DNA from: Flavobacterium ranwuense
Lineage (GTDB): Bacteria > Bacteroidota > Bacteroidia > Flavobacteriales > Flavobacteriaceae
NCBI RefSeq assembly: GCF_004349315.1
Contig: NZ_SMLH01000001.1
Location: 806,001 to 870,000, forward strand
DNA: 64,000 nucleotides
Direction of reading: 5' to 3'
Part shown: positions 17,494 through 25,912 of the stretch, piece by piece
How positions within the stretch are numbered: the stretch's first letter is position 1
Layout: each line of letters opens with the position of its first letter
Notes under the pieces: generated by a model
Databases searched by the model: none
Seen by the model: only the letters and a program-made list of their open reading frames with translations
What the model was told of the DNA's origin: nothing
Position numbers and translations under genes: made by a program

Positions 17494-18195
17494 CTAATTA
17501 TTTGATTCTAGGCTATCCTCGAATAAAGTAACGTCCATTGCATCAGTCACATCATAATCTCCAATTTTTGTTCTGCGTAAAACGGTTAAATGGGAACCGG
17601 AATTCATCGCTTTCCCAAAATCAAAAGCCAGAGAACGAATGTAAGTTCCTTTGCTGCAAACGACTCTAAAATCTATTTCTGGAAGTGCGATTCGAGTAAT
17701 TTCAAATTCGTGAATGGTTGTTTTTCTACTCGCAATTTCGATTGTTTCTCCAGCACGTGCATGTTCGTATAAGCGAACACCATCTTTTTTTATGGCCGAA
17801 AAAATGGGTGGTTTCTGGTCTATTTCCCCTAAAAACTGCTTGACTGTTTCCTGAATTAAAGCTTCGTCAATATGTTCCGTCGGGAAAGTTTGATCTATTT
17901 CTGTCTCTAAATCATACGAAGGCGTTGTGGCTCCAATATAGAAAGTTCCGGTATATTCTTTGGCTTGACCTTGAAGTTCAGTAATTCTTTTGGTAAATTT
18001 TCCGGTACAAACTAACAGTAATCCAGTTGCCAAAGGATCTAAAGTTCCGGCGTGACCAATCTTAAATTTTTTTGGAAGATTAATTTTGCTGATTAAAGCC
18101 CATTTCATTTTATTCACCGCTTGAAAAGAAGTCCAATTCAAGGGTTTGTCAATGAGTAAAATTTGTCCGTTTTGATAATCTTCGGCTGTTTTCAA
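17494..18195 (-). CDS. truB: tRNA pseudouridine(55) synthase
   Basis: This makes pseudouridine 55 in the T-loop of tRNAs. The 233-residue protein has the family's N-terminal GQILLIDKPLNWTSFQAVNK, the catalytic-Asp motif HAGTLDPLATGLLLVCTGK, the conserved KEYTGTFYIGATTPSYDLE and the late CSKGTYIRSLAFDFG. It starts 6 nt after the uppP stop on the same strand. It is slightly short because it lacks a C-terminal PUA domain, which is usual outside the proteobacterial type. Confidence 0.97.
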   Translation of the reverse strand: MKTAEDYQNGQILLIDKPLNWTSFQAVNKMKWALISKINLPKKFKIGHAGTLDPLATGLLLVCTGKFTKRITELQGQAKEYTGTFYIGATTPSYDLETEIDQTFPTEHIDEALIQETVKQFLGEIDQKPPIFSAIKKDGVRLYEHARAGETIEIASRKTTIHEFEITRIALPEIDFRVVCSKGTYIRSLAFDFGKAMNSGSHLTVLRRTKIGDYDVTDAMDVTLFEDSLESNN

Positions 18196-18201
18196 TGGGA
18201 A

Positions 18202-19023
18202 TTATTTTAAGAATGAAAAGTAGATCAATAAAAACACGCCTACTATTATTCGGTACCATCCCCAAGGTTTGAAACCGTATTTTTTGATTATTTCAATGAA
18301 GAATTTAATAGCGATAATGGCAACGATAAAAGCAACAACATTTCCTATTAAGAATAATTGTATGTTTTCATTTGATTTTAAAATCAATTCGTAACCTTTC
18401 ATTTGTGAGGTTTCGTAGGTTTTCAAAAATACAGAGTAACACGTTACTGCCATCATCGTTGGAACCGCTAAAAAGAAAGAGAATTCTGCTGCAGCGTGAC
18501 GCGTTAATCCTTGTTGCATGCCGCCAATTATAGAAGCGGCAGAACGACTTGTTCCCGGCATCATCGCTAAACATTGCCAAAAACCGATGGTTATTGCTTT
18601 TTTAATGGTGATGTCTTCTTCTTGAAGAACCGTTGGGCTTTGAAAACGACTGTCAATAAATAATAAAATGATTCCGCCTAAAATTAAAACTATCGCAATG
18701 GGAATAGGATCTCCAAGAACTGCTTCAATCTTATCATCGAATAATTTTCCTAAAACCAAAGCTGGAATTACGGCACAAATAAGTTTTATGTAAAAGTTGA
18801 TTGCAACACTTTTTGAAGAGAAATCAAAAAATTTCTTCCAATACAAAGCGACAACAGCGAGAATGGCTCCAAATTGAATGGAAACCTGGAATAGTTTCAC
18901 AAAATCATCTTCTTGAATCCCAAAATATGAACTTAGAAAAACCATGTGAGCTGTTGAAGAAACAGGAAGATATTCTGTTAATCCTTCGATAACAGCAATT
19001 AAAAATGCTTGTAATGTATTCAT
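18202..19023 (-). CDS. uppP: Undecaprenyl-diphosphatase (BacA type)
   Basis: This is an integral membrane phosphatase that recycles undecaprenyl pyrophosphate for peptidoglycan synthesis. The 273 residues form about eight TM helices. Both active-site repeats are visible: EGLTEYLPVSSTAHM (~14-28) and the PGTSRSAASIIGG motif (~157-169). Length is normal. It lies between DUF3098 and truB in one transcription direction. Confidence 0.97.
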   Translation of the reverse strand: MNTLQAFLIAVIEGLTEYLPVSSTAHMVFLSSYFGIQEDDFVKLFQVSIQFGAILAVVALYWKKFFDFSSKSVAINFYIKLICAVIPALVLGKLFDDKIEAVLGDPIPIAIVLILGGIILLFIDSRFQSPTVLQEEDITIKKAITIGFWQCLAMMPGTSRSAASIIGGMQQGLTRHAAAEFSFFLAVPTMMAVTCYSVFLKTYETSQMKGYELILKSNENIQLFLIGNVVAFIVAIIAIKFFIEIIKKYGFKPWGWYRIIVGVFLLIYFSFLK

Positions 19024-19026
19024 TAT

Positions 19027-19100
19027 ATAGTGATCAGTTTTCAGTGATCAGTTTTCAGTTTTCAGTCTGTTACTAACTGAACACTGAATACTGGCTACTG
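19027..19100. repeat. TGATCAGTTTTCAG tandem repeat in the ftsX-truB operon
   Basis: Two perfect 14-bp units, TGATCAGTTTTCAG (19031-19044 and 19045-19058), are followed by a partial unit (19059-19065) and an inverted, degenerate version (ACTGAACACTGAA...ACTG). It occupies the 81-bp spacer between the DUF3098 gene and uppP. Confidence 0.7.
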
Positions 19101-19104
19101 TTTG

Positions 19105-19344
19105 CTATTTTTTTGGATTCTTAAGAATGGCATAAATAGTAATTCCAAACCCGATTAAAACGGTAGTTGGTGCCAATCGAATTCTTCTGAAATTAAAGAT
19201 ATCTTCATTGAAAACATTTGGGTCATCACTTCCTCCGCCAGCCATTAGAATAAATCCTAAGGCAATTACTCCAATCCCAATTAATAGAATTTTATAATTT
19301 ATTTTGTCAAAAAGAAATTCTGGTTTCTGTTCGTTGTTTTTCAT
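19105..19344 (-). CDS. DUF3098 small membrane protein
   Basis: A 79-residue protein with two predicted TM helices (ILLIGIGVIALGFILMAG and TTVLIGFGITIYAI) joined by a loop FNEDIFNFRRIRLAPT. This fits the DUF3098 family, usually found beside ftsX in Bacteroidota. The start at 19344 (MKNNEQKPEFLFDK) is preferred because the upstream extension falls in repeat sequence. Its function is unknown. The constant linkage to ftsX and uppP suggests a cell-envelope role. Confidence 0.85.
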   Translation of the reverse strand: MKNNEQKPEFLFDKINYKILLIGIGVIALGFILMAGGGSDDPNVFNEDIFNFRRIRLAPTTVLIGFGITIYAILKNPKK

Positions 19345-19380
19345 TTTATGGTGTTGATTTAAAAAGCTGAATGGTGAGAA

Positions 19381-19415
19381 TTTGAATAAACAAATGACCA
19401 AATCAACGAATAAAC
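19381..19415. repeat. AACCAAAT-type word repeat between ftsX and DUF3098
   Basis: The spacer reads as AATAAACAAATGACCAAAT followed by CAACGAATAAAC, the same wording as the spacers at 3815-3885, 30228-30262 and 31589-31632. Confidence 0.55.
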
Positions 19416-19416
19416 A

Positions 19417-20292
19417 TTAGTATAAGTCGTCCGTTCTTAAATTCAAGAAACGTTGTGTTGCAAAATACGTGCTTAACCAGGTAATCAATATTCCAATTCC
19501 TAAAACGGTCAATAATACCAGTCCAATTAAAGCTTTATCGTCAAGTATGCCAAGATTTGGAAAATTAGTTTCAACGTAAATCAAAACACCAATTAACGCA
19601 ATAATGGCAAGTCCTGCGCCAATCATTCCCAGTTTTATACTTCTTACCACAAATGGTTTTCTGATAAAGGCCTTGGTTGCACCTACCATTTGCATGGTTT
19701 TAATGATAAATCGGTTGGAATGTATTGATAAACGCAACGAACTATTAATCAGTAATACGGCAATCACGGCTAAGAATCCGCTGATTATTAAAATCCACAT
19801 ACTTACTTTTTTGATGTTGTCATTGACTAAATTCACTAATTGCTTGTCATACACAATATCCGAAACCATGGCGTTTTTGCGTAAGCGGGTTTCTATTTTT
19901 GCAATACTGTCTTTGATTACATAATCGGCTTTCAAGTGAATATCGTAAGAGTTTTGCAATGGGTTTTCTCCAAGAAATTCCATAAAATCTTCTCCTATAA
20001 TATCCGTATGTTGTTTTGCAGCAGCTTCTTTGGTCACATAATCGTATGATTTTGCGAAACGGCTTGATTTTAATTCGGTTCCAAAAGCCTTCAGAATACT
20101 GTCATTCGCTTCTTTTTTGAAGAAAACGGTCATGGCAATATTTTCTTTGAAATCGTCAGCTAATTTTTTAGAATTTATAATAAAAAGACCCAAAACACCC
20201 AATAGAAATAAAACTAAGAATACACTTAGCACTACTGAAAAATAAGAGGAAATTAATCTGCGTTTTTGAAATTTATCAAAGTTAGAAGTCAT
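19417..20292 (-). CDS. ftsX: Cell division protein FtsX (permease-like)
   Basis: The 291-residue protein has an N-terminal cytoplasmic tail and TM1 (~20-45). A periplasmic domain (~46-165) follows, including VFFKKEANDSILKAFGTELK. Three further TM helices come next (~175-200, 225-250, 260-285), with IIKTMQMVGATKAFIRKPF between TM2 and TM3, typical of FtsX. FtsX couples the FtsE ATPase to peptidoglycan hydrolase activation at the septum. No ftsE is adjacent, so it must be elsewhere on the chromosome. Confidence 0.95.
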   Translation of the reverse strand: MTSNFDKFQKRRLISSYFSVVLSVFLVLFLLGVLGLFIINSKKLADDFKENIAMTVFFKKEANDSILKAFGTELKSSRFAKSYDYVTKEAAAKQHTDIIGEDFMEFLGENPLQNSYDIHLKADYVIKDSIAKIETRLRKNAMVSDIVYDKQLVNLVNDNIKKVSMWILIISGFLAVIAVLLINSSLRLSIHSNRFIIKTMQMVGATKAFIRKPFVVRSIKLGMIGAGLAIIALIGVLIYVETNFPNLGILDDKALIGLVLLTVLGIGILITWLSTYFATQRFLNLRTDDLY

Positions 20293-20382
20293 AGTTTATT
20301 GAAATTATTGGGTAAAAATAATAAAGAATTTCTTTATTTAAAGTTAATAACGCTCAAAGTTTTAACTTTCGTACAATAAACG

Positions 20383-20390
20383 TAAATTTG
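20383..20390 (+). promoter_or_regulatory. -7 promoter element of leuS
   Basis: TAAATTTG matches TAnnTTTG. The frame's first possible codon (TTG at 20388) lies inside it, which supports the ATG at 20463. The ~65-nt leader contains the near-palindrome AAAGCCTTCAAGGCTTT (hairpin AAAGCC/GGCTTT) and two copies of CTTTGCAA (20436-20451). Confidence 0.55.
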
Positions 20391-20462
20391 CGACCTAAAA
20401 ATAGTCATCGTGAGAAAGCCTTCAAGGCTTTGTCCCTTTGCAACTTTGCAACTTTTATAAAA

Positions 20463-23400
20463 ATGAAATACAATCCGAACGAAATAGAGGCCAAATGGCA
20501 GAAATATTGGTTAGAAAACGAAACGTTTAAAGCCGAAAACAACTCAGAAAAACCTAAATATTACGTACTTGACATGTTTCCTTACCCATCTGGAGCGGGA
20601 TTGCACGTAGGACATCCGCTGGGATATATTGCCTCTGATGTGTATTCAAGATACAAAAGACACCAAGGTTTTAATGTGTTGCACCCAATGGGCTACGATA
20701 GTTTTGGTTTGCCTGCGGAACAATATGCGATTCAAACGGGGCAACGGCCTGAAGATACTACTTCGGTAAATATTGACGGAGGAACGGATAAAGAAGGAAA
20801 TAAAATTGCCGGGTACAGAAAGCAATTGGATAAAATTGGATTCTCCTTCGATTGGAGTAGAGAAGTTCGCACTTCAAATCCCGATTATTACAAACATACG
20901 CAATGGATTTTTATCCAATTATTCAATTCTTGGTACAATAAAAATAGCGATAAAGCAGAAGATATTTCGACTTTGGTTTCCATTTTTTCAACGGAAGGAA
21001 ATACGAATGTAAATGCAGTTTGCGATGAAAATATTGAAGCTTTTTCAGCAAATGAATGGAACGCTTTCGCAAAAGAACAGCAGGAGAAAATTTTGCTGCA
21101 ATACAGATTGACTTATTTAGCCGAGACTGAGGTGAACTGGTGTCCGGGATTAGGAACCGTTTTGGCAAATGACGAAATCGTAAATGGTGTTTCAGAACGT
21201 GGCGGTTTTACGGTTGTTCGTAAAAAAATGACCCAATGGAGCATGCGAATTTCTGCTTATGCAGAACGTTTGTTACAAGGTTTGAATGCTATTGATTGGA
21301 GCGAAAGCATCAAGGAAAGCCAAAGAAACTGGATTGGAAAATCCGTTGGAGCAACGGTTTCTTTTAAAGTCGAAAGTCAAAAGTCAAATGTCGAAAGTGA
21401 GCAGCAATATATCGATGTGTTTACTACAAGACCTGATACCATTTTCGGAGTGACGTTTATGACATTGGCACCAGAACACGAATTGGTTTCACAAATAACC
21501 ACTCCGGAACAAAAAGCGGAAGTGGAAACCTACATAGAAAAAACTTCAAAACGTTCCGAAAGGGAACGTATGGCTGATGTAAAAACCATTTCGGGAGTAT
21601 TCACCGGAGCATATGCTGAACATCCTTTTACCAAAGAACCAATTCCGGTTTGGATTGGGGATTATGTTTTGGCAGGTTACGGAACAGGCGCGGTTATGGC
21701 GGTTCCTTGTGGTGACGAAAGAGATTATGCCTTTGCAAATTTCTTTAAAGATCAAAACGGAATGCAGGAAATAAAGAACATTTTTGCAAATGTGGATATT
21801 TCTGAAGTCGCCTATGGTTCGAAAGACAATGTAATTATCGCCAATTCCGATTTCCTAAACGGATTGAATTACAAGGAAGCGACCAAGAAAGCAATAGAAG
21901 AGTTAGAAAAATTAAACCTAGGAAAAGGAAAAACGAATTACCGTTTGCGTGATGCTGTTTTCTCTCGCCAGCGGTATTGGGGAGAACCGTTTCCAGTATA
22001 TTATGTGAATGGCTTGCCGCAAATGATTGATGCGAAACATTTGCCAATAATCCTTCCGGAAGTAGAGAAATACTTGCCAACCGAAGAAGGTTTGCCGCCT
22101 TTAGGAAATGCTTTGGTATGGGCTTGGGACAGTGTTCAGTCTTCAGTTGTTAGTACTCAGTTAGTAGATAACGCGACCATTTTTCCTTTAGAATTGAACA
22201 CGATGCCGGGTTGGGCGGGAAGTTCTTGGTATTGGATGCGTTATATGGATGCACACAATGAAAAGGAGTTTGCGAGCAAAGACGCACTTGCGTATTGGGA
22301 AAGTGTGGATTTATACATTGGCGGAAGCGAGCACGCCACCGGACATTTATTGTATTCTCGTTTTTGGAATAAATTCCTAAAAGACAAAGGTTTTGCACCT
22401 ACCGAAGAGCCGTTCAAAAAACTGATTAATCAGGGAATGATTTTGGGAATGAGTGCGTTTGTGTATGGTTTTGGAGTTGGTGTGAAAAATGTTAATCCTG
22501 ATTTAGGGATTATTAAACCAAAGAGATATGTTATTTCTAGAACATCATATTTGAGTGCTATTAAAGGAGAATATGATGATGTTATTACGAATATTGTAGA
22601 TAAAGAATTAGAGAAATATAAAGTTATTGGGAATGGAAATGTTGAGTGGGATTTAGAATTGACTGCCTTTACTCCAATTCATGTTGATGTTTCTCTAGTA
22701 AATTCTTCGGATGAATTAGATGTTGAGGCATTTAAAAATTGGAGGTCTGATTTTAAAGATTTTGAATTCATTTTGGATAAAGATAAATATATAGTAGGTA
22801 GGGAAATCGAAAAAATGTCGAAATCGAAATACAATGTCGTAACGCCAGATGATATTTGTAACGAATATGGAGCTGATACGTTGCGTTTGTATGAAATGTT
22901 CTTAGGGCCATTGGAACAAGCAAAACCTTGGAATACGGCAGGAATTTCGGGAGTTTTTGGATTCTTGAAAAAACTGTGTCGTTTGTATTTTGACGATAAT
23001 GGTTTGATAGTTACCAATGACGAACCAACCAAAGACAGCTTAAAATCATTGCACAAAACCATCAAAAAAGTAGCAGAAGATATTGAAGGTTTCTCTTTCA
23101 ATACATCGGTGAGTCAGTTTATGATTTGCGTGAATGAATTATCCACTCAAAACTGTCATTCTCGTGCTATTTTGGAGCCATTAGCAATTGTGATTTCGCC
23201 TTATGCGCCACACATCGCCGAAGAACTATGGTCATTGTTAGGAAATACAGGTTCTATTGCAACGGTTGATTTTCCAATATTCGAACCAGCACATTTGGTA
23301 GAAAGCAGCAAAGAATATCCGGTTTCTTTCAACGGAAAAATGCGTTTCACTATGGTTTTGCCTTTGGATTTAACCAAGGAACAAATCGAGGAAATCGTAA

Positions 23401-23492
23401 TGAAAGACGAAAGAACCATCAAACAATTAGAAGGAAGAACGCCAAACAAGGTGATTATTGTTCCGGGAAAAATCATCAATTTGGTGGGATAG
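20463..23492 (+). CDS. leuS: Leucyl-tRNA synthetase
   Basis: This class Ia synthetase charges tRNA-Leu. The 1009-residue protein has the HIGH-type motif (GAGLHVGHPLGY, ~43-54), the CP1 editing domain with TTRPDTIFG and GTGAVMAVPCGDERDYAFA, and KMSKSKYN at ~785. It is longer than the ~860-residue E. coli enzyme. Extra material lies at ~150-210, at ~302-313 (encoded by a heptamer repeat, 21366-21400) and in a ~115-residue LeuRS-specific insertion just before KMSKS (nt ~22440-22800), whose codons look more AT-rich than the flanks. The start is set by homology (MKYNPNEIEAKWQKYW) and the promoter position. Confidence 0.97.
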   Translation: MKYNPNEIEAKWQKYWLENETFKAENNSEKPKYYVLDMFPYPSGAGLHVGHPLGYIASDVYSRYKRHQGFNVLHPMGYDSFGLPAEQYAIQTGQRPEDTTSVNIDGGTDKEGNKIAGYRKQLDKIGFSFDWSREVRTSNPDYYKHTQWIFIQLFNSWYNKNSDKAEDISTLVSIFSTEGNTNVNAVCDENIEAFSANEWNAFAKEQQEKILLQYRLTYLAETEVNWCPGLGTVLANDEIVNGVSERGGFTVVRKKMTQWSMRISAYAERLLQGLNAIDWSESIKESQRNWIGKSVGATVSFKVESQKSNVESEQQYIDVFTTRPDTIFGVTFMTLAPEHELVSQITTPEQKAEVETYIEKTSKRSERERMADVKTISGVFTGAYAEHPFTKEPIPVWIGDYVLAGYGTGAVMAVPCGDERDYAFANFFKDQNGMQEIKNIFANVDISEVAYGSKDNVIIANSDFLNGLNYKEATKKAIEELEKLNLGKGKTNYRLRDAVFSRQRYWGEPFPVYYVNGLPQMIDAKHLPIILPEVEKYLPTEEGLPPLGNALVWAWDSVQSSVVSTQLVDNATIFPLELNTMPGWAGSSWYWMRYMDAHNEKEFASKDALAYWESVDLYIGGSEHATGHLLYSRFWNKFLKDKGFAPTEEPFKKLINQGMILGMSAFVYGFGVGVKNVNPDLGIIKPKRYVISRTSYLSAIKGEYDDVITNIVDKELEKYKVIGNGNVEWDLELTAFTPIHVDVSLVNSSDELDVEAFKNWRSDFKDFEFILDKDKYIVGREIEKMSKSKYNVVTPDDICNEYGADTLRLYEMFLGPLEQAKPWNTAGISGVFGFLKKLCRLYFDDNGLIVTNDEPTKDSLKSLHKTIKKVAEDIEGFSFNTSVSQFMICVNELSTQNCHSRAILEPLAIVISPYAPHIAEELWSLLGNTGSIATVDFPIFEPAHLVESSKEYPVSFNGKMRFTMVLPLDLTKEQIEEIVMKDERTIKQLEGRTPNKVIIVPGKIINLVG
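21366..21400 (+). repeat. Five-unit heptamer repeat inside leuS
   Basis: Five consecutive 7-bp units: AAAGTCG, AAAGTCA, AAAGTCA, AATGTCG, AAAGTGA. They are translated as part of KVESQKSNVESE in the editing domain, just before the conserved TTRPDT motif. The wording resembles intergenic repeats rather than the rest of the gene. Confidence 0.8.
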
Positions 23493-23503
23493 GTATCCAT
23501 TCC

Positions 23504-23545
23504 TGTAGAGACGCACCGTAGAGACGCACTGCAGTGCGTCTCTAC
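23504..23545. repeat. GTAGAGACGCAC palindromic repeat
   Basis: A perfect 28-bp palindrome (23518-23545, centre CTGCAG) is preceded by a partial direct copy of its left arm, TGTAGAGACGCACC (23504-23517). It lies between the leuS stop and the leuS terminator. Palindromes of this wording are abundant extragenic repeats in several bacterial groups. Confidence 0.75.
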
Positions 23546-23559
23546 AACAACAGATATAT

Positions 23560-23600
23560 AATCCAAATTCTAATTATTAGAATTTGGATTTTTTATTTTA
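23560..23600 (+). terminator. Terminator of leuS
   Basis: The stem AATCCAAATTCTAA / TTAGAATTTGGATT has a minimal loop and is followed directly by a T-rich tail. Confidence 0.8.
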
Positions 23601-23732
23601 ATTCATAAAAATCCGCAAAAATCCGTTTCATCTGCGTTCCATTTTATGAATGCCAAATTGACATTGTAAAAAATTGGTTCAGATTTTGATGTTTCTTTTA
23701 TAACTTTAACAATACAATTAAAAAACAAAAAT

Positions 23733-24419
23733 ATGGGAATGGGTTATTTGATTCTTGCCGGAGCAATTATGCTTTTCAGCTGGTTAGTTAGTTCAAGACT
23801 AAAAAGCAAATTTGAACATTATTCTAAATTACAATTACAAAACGGAATGTCTGGCGCTGAAATCGCCGAAAAAATGCTTGCCGATAACGGAATTCGGGAC
23901 GTGAGAGTGATCTCTACACCGGGACGTTTGACGGATCATTACAATCCAGTAGATAAAACTGTAAATCTAAGTGAGGCGGTTTACAACCAACGAAATGCGG
24001 CTGCGGCTGCTGTTGCGGCGCATGAATGTGGTCACGCCGTGCAACATGCTGTGGGGTATCAATGGTTGACGATGCGTTCCAAATTAGTGCCGGTGGTGAA
24101 TGTGGCCTCAACGTACATGCAATGGATTTTGCTTGCGGGAATCTTGATGATGAAGACTTTTCCACAATTACTATTGGTAGGAATTATCATTTTTGCGGCA
24201 ACCACTTTGTTTTCGATTGTTACTTTGCCAGTCGAATATGATGCAAGTAATCGTGCATTAGCTTGGTTAGAAAATAAAAGAATGTTGACGCAGCAAGAAC
24301 AAGCAGGAGCCAAAGATTCCTTGAAATGGGCTGCCAGAACATATGTCGTGGCTGCTTTGGGATCTATTGCAACGCTGTTGTATTACGTTTCGATTTATAT
24401 GGGAGGAAGAAGGAATTAG
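23733..24419 (+). CDS. Membrane zinc metallopeptidase (YugP-like)
   Basis: The 228-residue protein has an N-terminal TM (LILAGAIMLFSWLVSS). A peptidase domain follows, with zinc motif AAHECGHAVQHAVGY (H-E-x-x-H), then two TM helices (MQWILLAGILMM, LLLVGIIIFAATTLFSIVTL) and a late third. The arrangement and the downstream EYDASNRALAWLE fit the neutral zinc metallopeptidase family (YugP/Zn_peptidase_2). Its substrate is unknown. It is monocistronic, with a terminator at 24446-24480. Confidence 0.88.
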   Translation: MGMGYLILAGAIMLFSWLVSSRLKSKFEHYSKLQLQNGMSGAEIAEKMLADNGIRDVRVISTPGRLTDHYNPVDKTVNLSEAVYNQRNAAAAAVAAHECGHAVQHAVGYQWLTMRSKLVPVVNVASTYMQWILLAGILMMKTFPQLLLVGIIIFAATTLFSIVTLPVEYDASNRALAWLENKRMLTQQEQAGAKDSLKWAARTYVVAALGSIATLLYYVSIYMGGRRN

Positions 24420-24445
24420 ATTATTAGATCTTTAGAGGATTATAG

Positions 24446-24480
24446 AAAAAACCGTCTTGTGAAAACAAGGCGGTTTTTTT
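24446..24480. terminator. Terminator between metallopeptidase and Lrp genes
   Basis: AAAAAACCGTCTTGT pairs with ACAAGGCGGTTTTTTT (one G-U pair), loop GAAA. Tails are usable in both directions between the convergent genes. Confidence 0.85.
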
Positions 24481-24512
24481 ATCAAATAACCAATCAACGA
24501 TTAACCAAAAAA

Positions 24513-24983
24513 CTATAATTGAATCTGTCTGTCGATTTGTTGGTCTAAGGAAATAAAGGTTTCTGTTCTGGAAACACCTTCTATCGCTTGGATTTTTGTA
24601 TTGAGCAATTGCATTAAATGTTCGTTATCGCGACAAATAATTTTTATCAGAATCGACCAGTTTCCTGTGGTGTAATGGCATTCCAATACTTCAGGAATTT
24701 TTTTTAAATCTCTTACTGCTTCTGGATTTCTGGCTGCTTTGTCCAAATAAATTCCAACAAAAGCCATCGTATTATAACCCAGGATTTTATTGTTTACCGT
24801 GAATTTTGATCCCGAAATAACGCCGGATTGCTCCAGTTTTCTCAAACGTTGATGAATTGCGGCACCTGAAATCCCTATTTTATTGGCGATTTGAAGAATT
24901 GGTTTTCGGGCATCTTCCATCAGGTCGCGTAAAATTTCTTTGTCGATACCGTCAATTTCTACTATTAGGGAATTAATTTTCAT
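24513..24983 (-). CDS. Lrp/AsnC-family transcription regulator
   Basis: A 156-residue protein with an N-terminal winged helix-turn-helix (DGIDKEILRDLMEDARKPIL...GISGAAIHQRLRKLEQSGVI, ~13-62). A C-terminal RAM/AsnC ligand-sensing domain follows (~70-150, VLECHYTTGNWSILIKIICRD). Members of this family form octamers and respond to amino acids. The ligand and targets are not evident, and no neighbouring amino-acid gene points to one. Confidence 0.93.
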   Translation of the reverse strand: MKINSLIVEIDGIDKEILRDLMEDARKPILQIANKIGISGAAIHQRLRKLEQSGVISGSKFTVNNKILGYNTMAFVGIYLDKAARNPEAVRDLKKIPEVLECHYTTGNWSILIKIICRDNEHLMQLLNTKIQAIEGVSRTETFISLDQQIDRQIQL

Positions 24984-25093
24984 GAGTTGCTATTTTAAAC
25001 TAAAATGTGAGATTTAGTTTTAATTGAAAATCAAAATTAAGTAAAAAACGATTACTAAAAAGAATATTGAGCTGTTTTTGTAATTTATGTCAT

Positions 25094-25125
25094 AAAAAAA
25101 GCCATTCGGATTGCGAATGGCTTTT
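25094..25125 (-). terminator. Terminator after hemD
   Basis: AAAAGCCATTCG and CGAATGGCTTTT form a perfect stem around GATTG. On the reverse strand it is followed by seven T residues. Confidence 0.9.
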
Positions 25126-25150
25126 GTAATTGTATCTGAAAAGTAATTTT

Positions 25151-25900
25151 TTATTTTCCTTTATTTGCTTCAGCAATGTATTTTTCCAAAGCCATTGTCA
25201 TTGAAGGAGTTGCTGGTGTTGGAGCGAGGATATCCACTCTTAAACCATGATCCAATGCTTCTTTTTGAGTAGTACTGCCAAAAACTGCAATTCGAGTATT
25301 ATTTTGCTCGAAATCTGGGAAGTTCATAAACAATGATTTTATTCCGGTTGGGCTAAAGAAAGCCAAAACATCATAATATACATCGGCTAAATCGGATAAA
25401 TCACTCATTACAGTTTTGTAAAAAACAGCTGGTGTCCAGTCTACTTTTAAAGCATTTAACGTTATTGGCGCATCGGCATTTAATTGGTCTGAAGCAGGCA
25501 ATAAGAATTTTTCGTCTTTGTATTTTTTTATAAGCGGAGATAAATCAGCAAAATCTTTTGGTCCAACGTAGATTTTACGTTTTCTATACACTACGTATTT
25601 TTGCAGGTAAAAAGCAATAGCTTCTGATTGGCAGAAATATTTTAATCCTTCCGGAACTTTATAACGCATTTCGTCAGCCACTCTGAAAAAGTGATCTACA
25701 GCATTTTTACTCGTTAAAATAATAGCGGTGTAATGATTAAGATCAATTTTTTGAAGTCTAATCTCTTTTGCATTAACTCCTTCTACATGAATAAAAGGTC
25801 TGAAATCAATTTTTACTTTATGCTTTTGTTGAAGTTCAAAGTAAGGGGAATTCTCCACTTTAGGCTCAGGCTGTGACACCAAAATTGTTTTCACTTTCAT
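25151..25900 (-). CDS. hemD: Uroporphyrinogen-III synthase
   Basis: This closes and inverts hydroxymethylbilane to uroporphyrinogen III in heme synthesis. The 249-residue protein has the HemD two-lobe pattern: VKTILVSQPEP at the N-terminus, YTAIILTSKNAVDHFF, FLLPASDQL, DVLAFFSPTGIKSLF and RIAVFGSTTQKEALDHGLRVDILAPTPATPSMTMAL. The last motif (T-P-S-x-x-x-A) is typical. Sequence conservation in this family is low, so the call rests on motif order. It lies 12 nt downstream of the DUF4271 gene in the same operon. Confidence 0.88.
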   Translation of the reverse strand: MKVKTILVSQPEPKVENSPYFELQQKHKVKIDFRPFIHVEGVNAKEIRLQKIDLNHYTAIILTSKNAVDHFFRVADEMRYKVPEGLKYFCQSEAIAFYLQKYVVYRKRKIYVGPKDFADLSPLIKKYKDEKFLLPASDQLNADAPITLNALKVDWTPAVFYKTVMSDLSDLADVYYDVLAFFSPTGIKSLFMNFPDFEQNNTRIAVFGSTTQKEALDHGLRVDILAPTPATPSMTMALEKYIAEANKGK

Positions 25901-25912
25901 ATTTAACGGTTT

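Noticed and set aside
21366..21400. Regular short repeat considered as a CRISPR-like array
   Set aside because: Units are 7 bp with no spacers and are translated in frame. No cas genes are present in the window.
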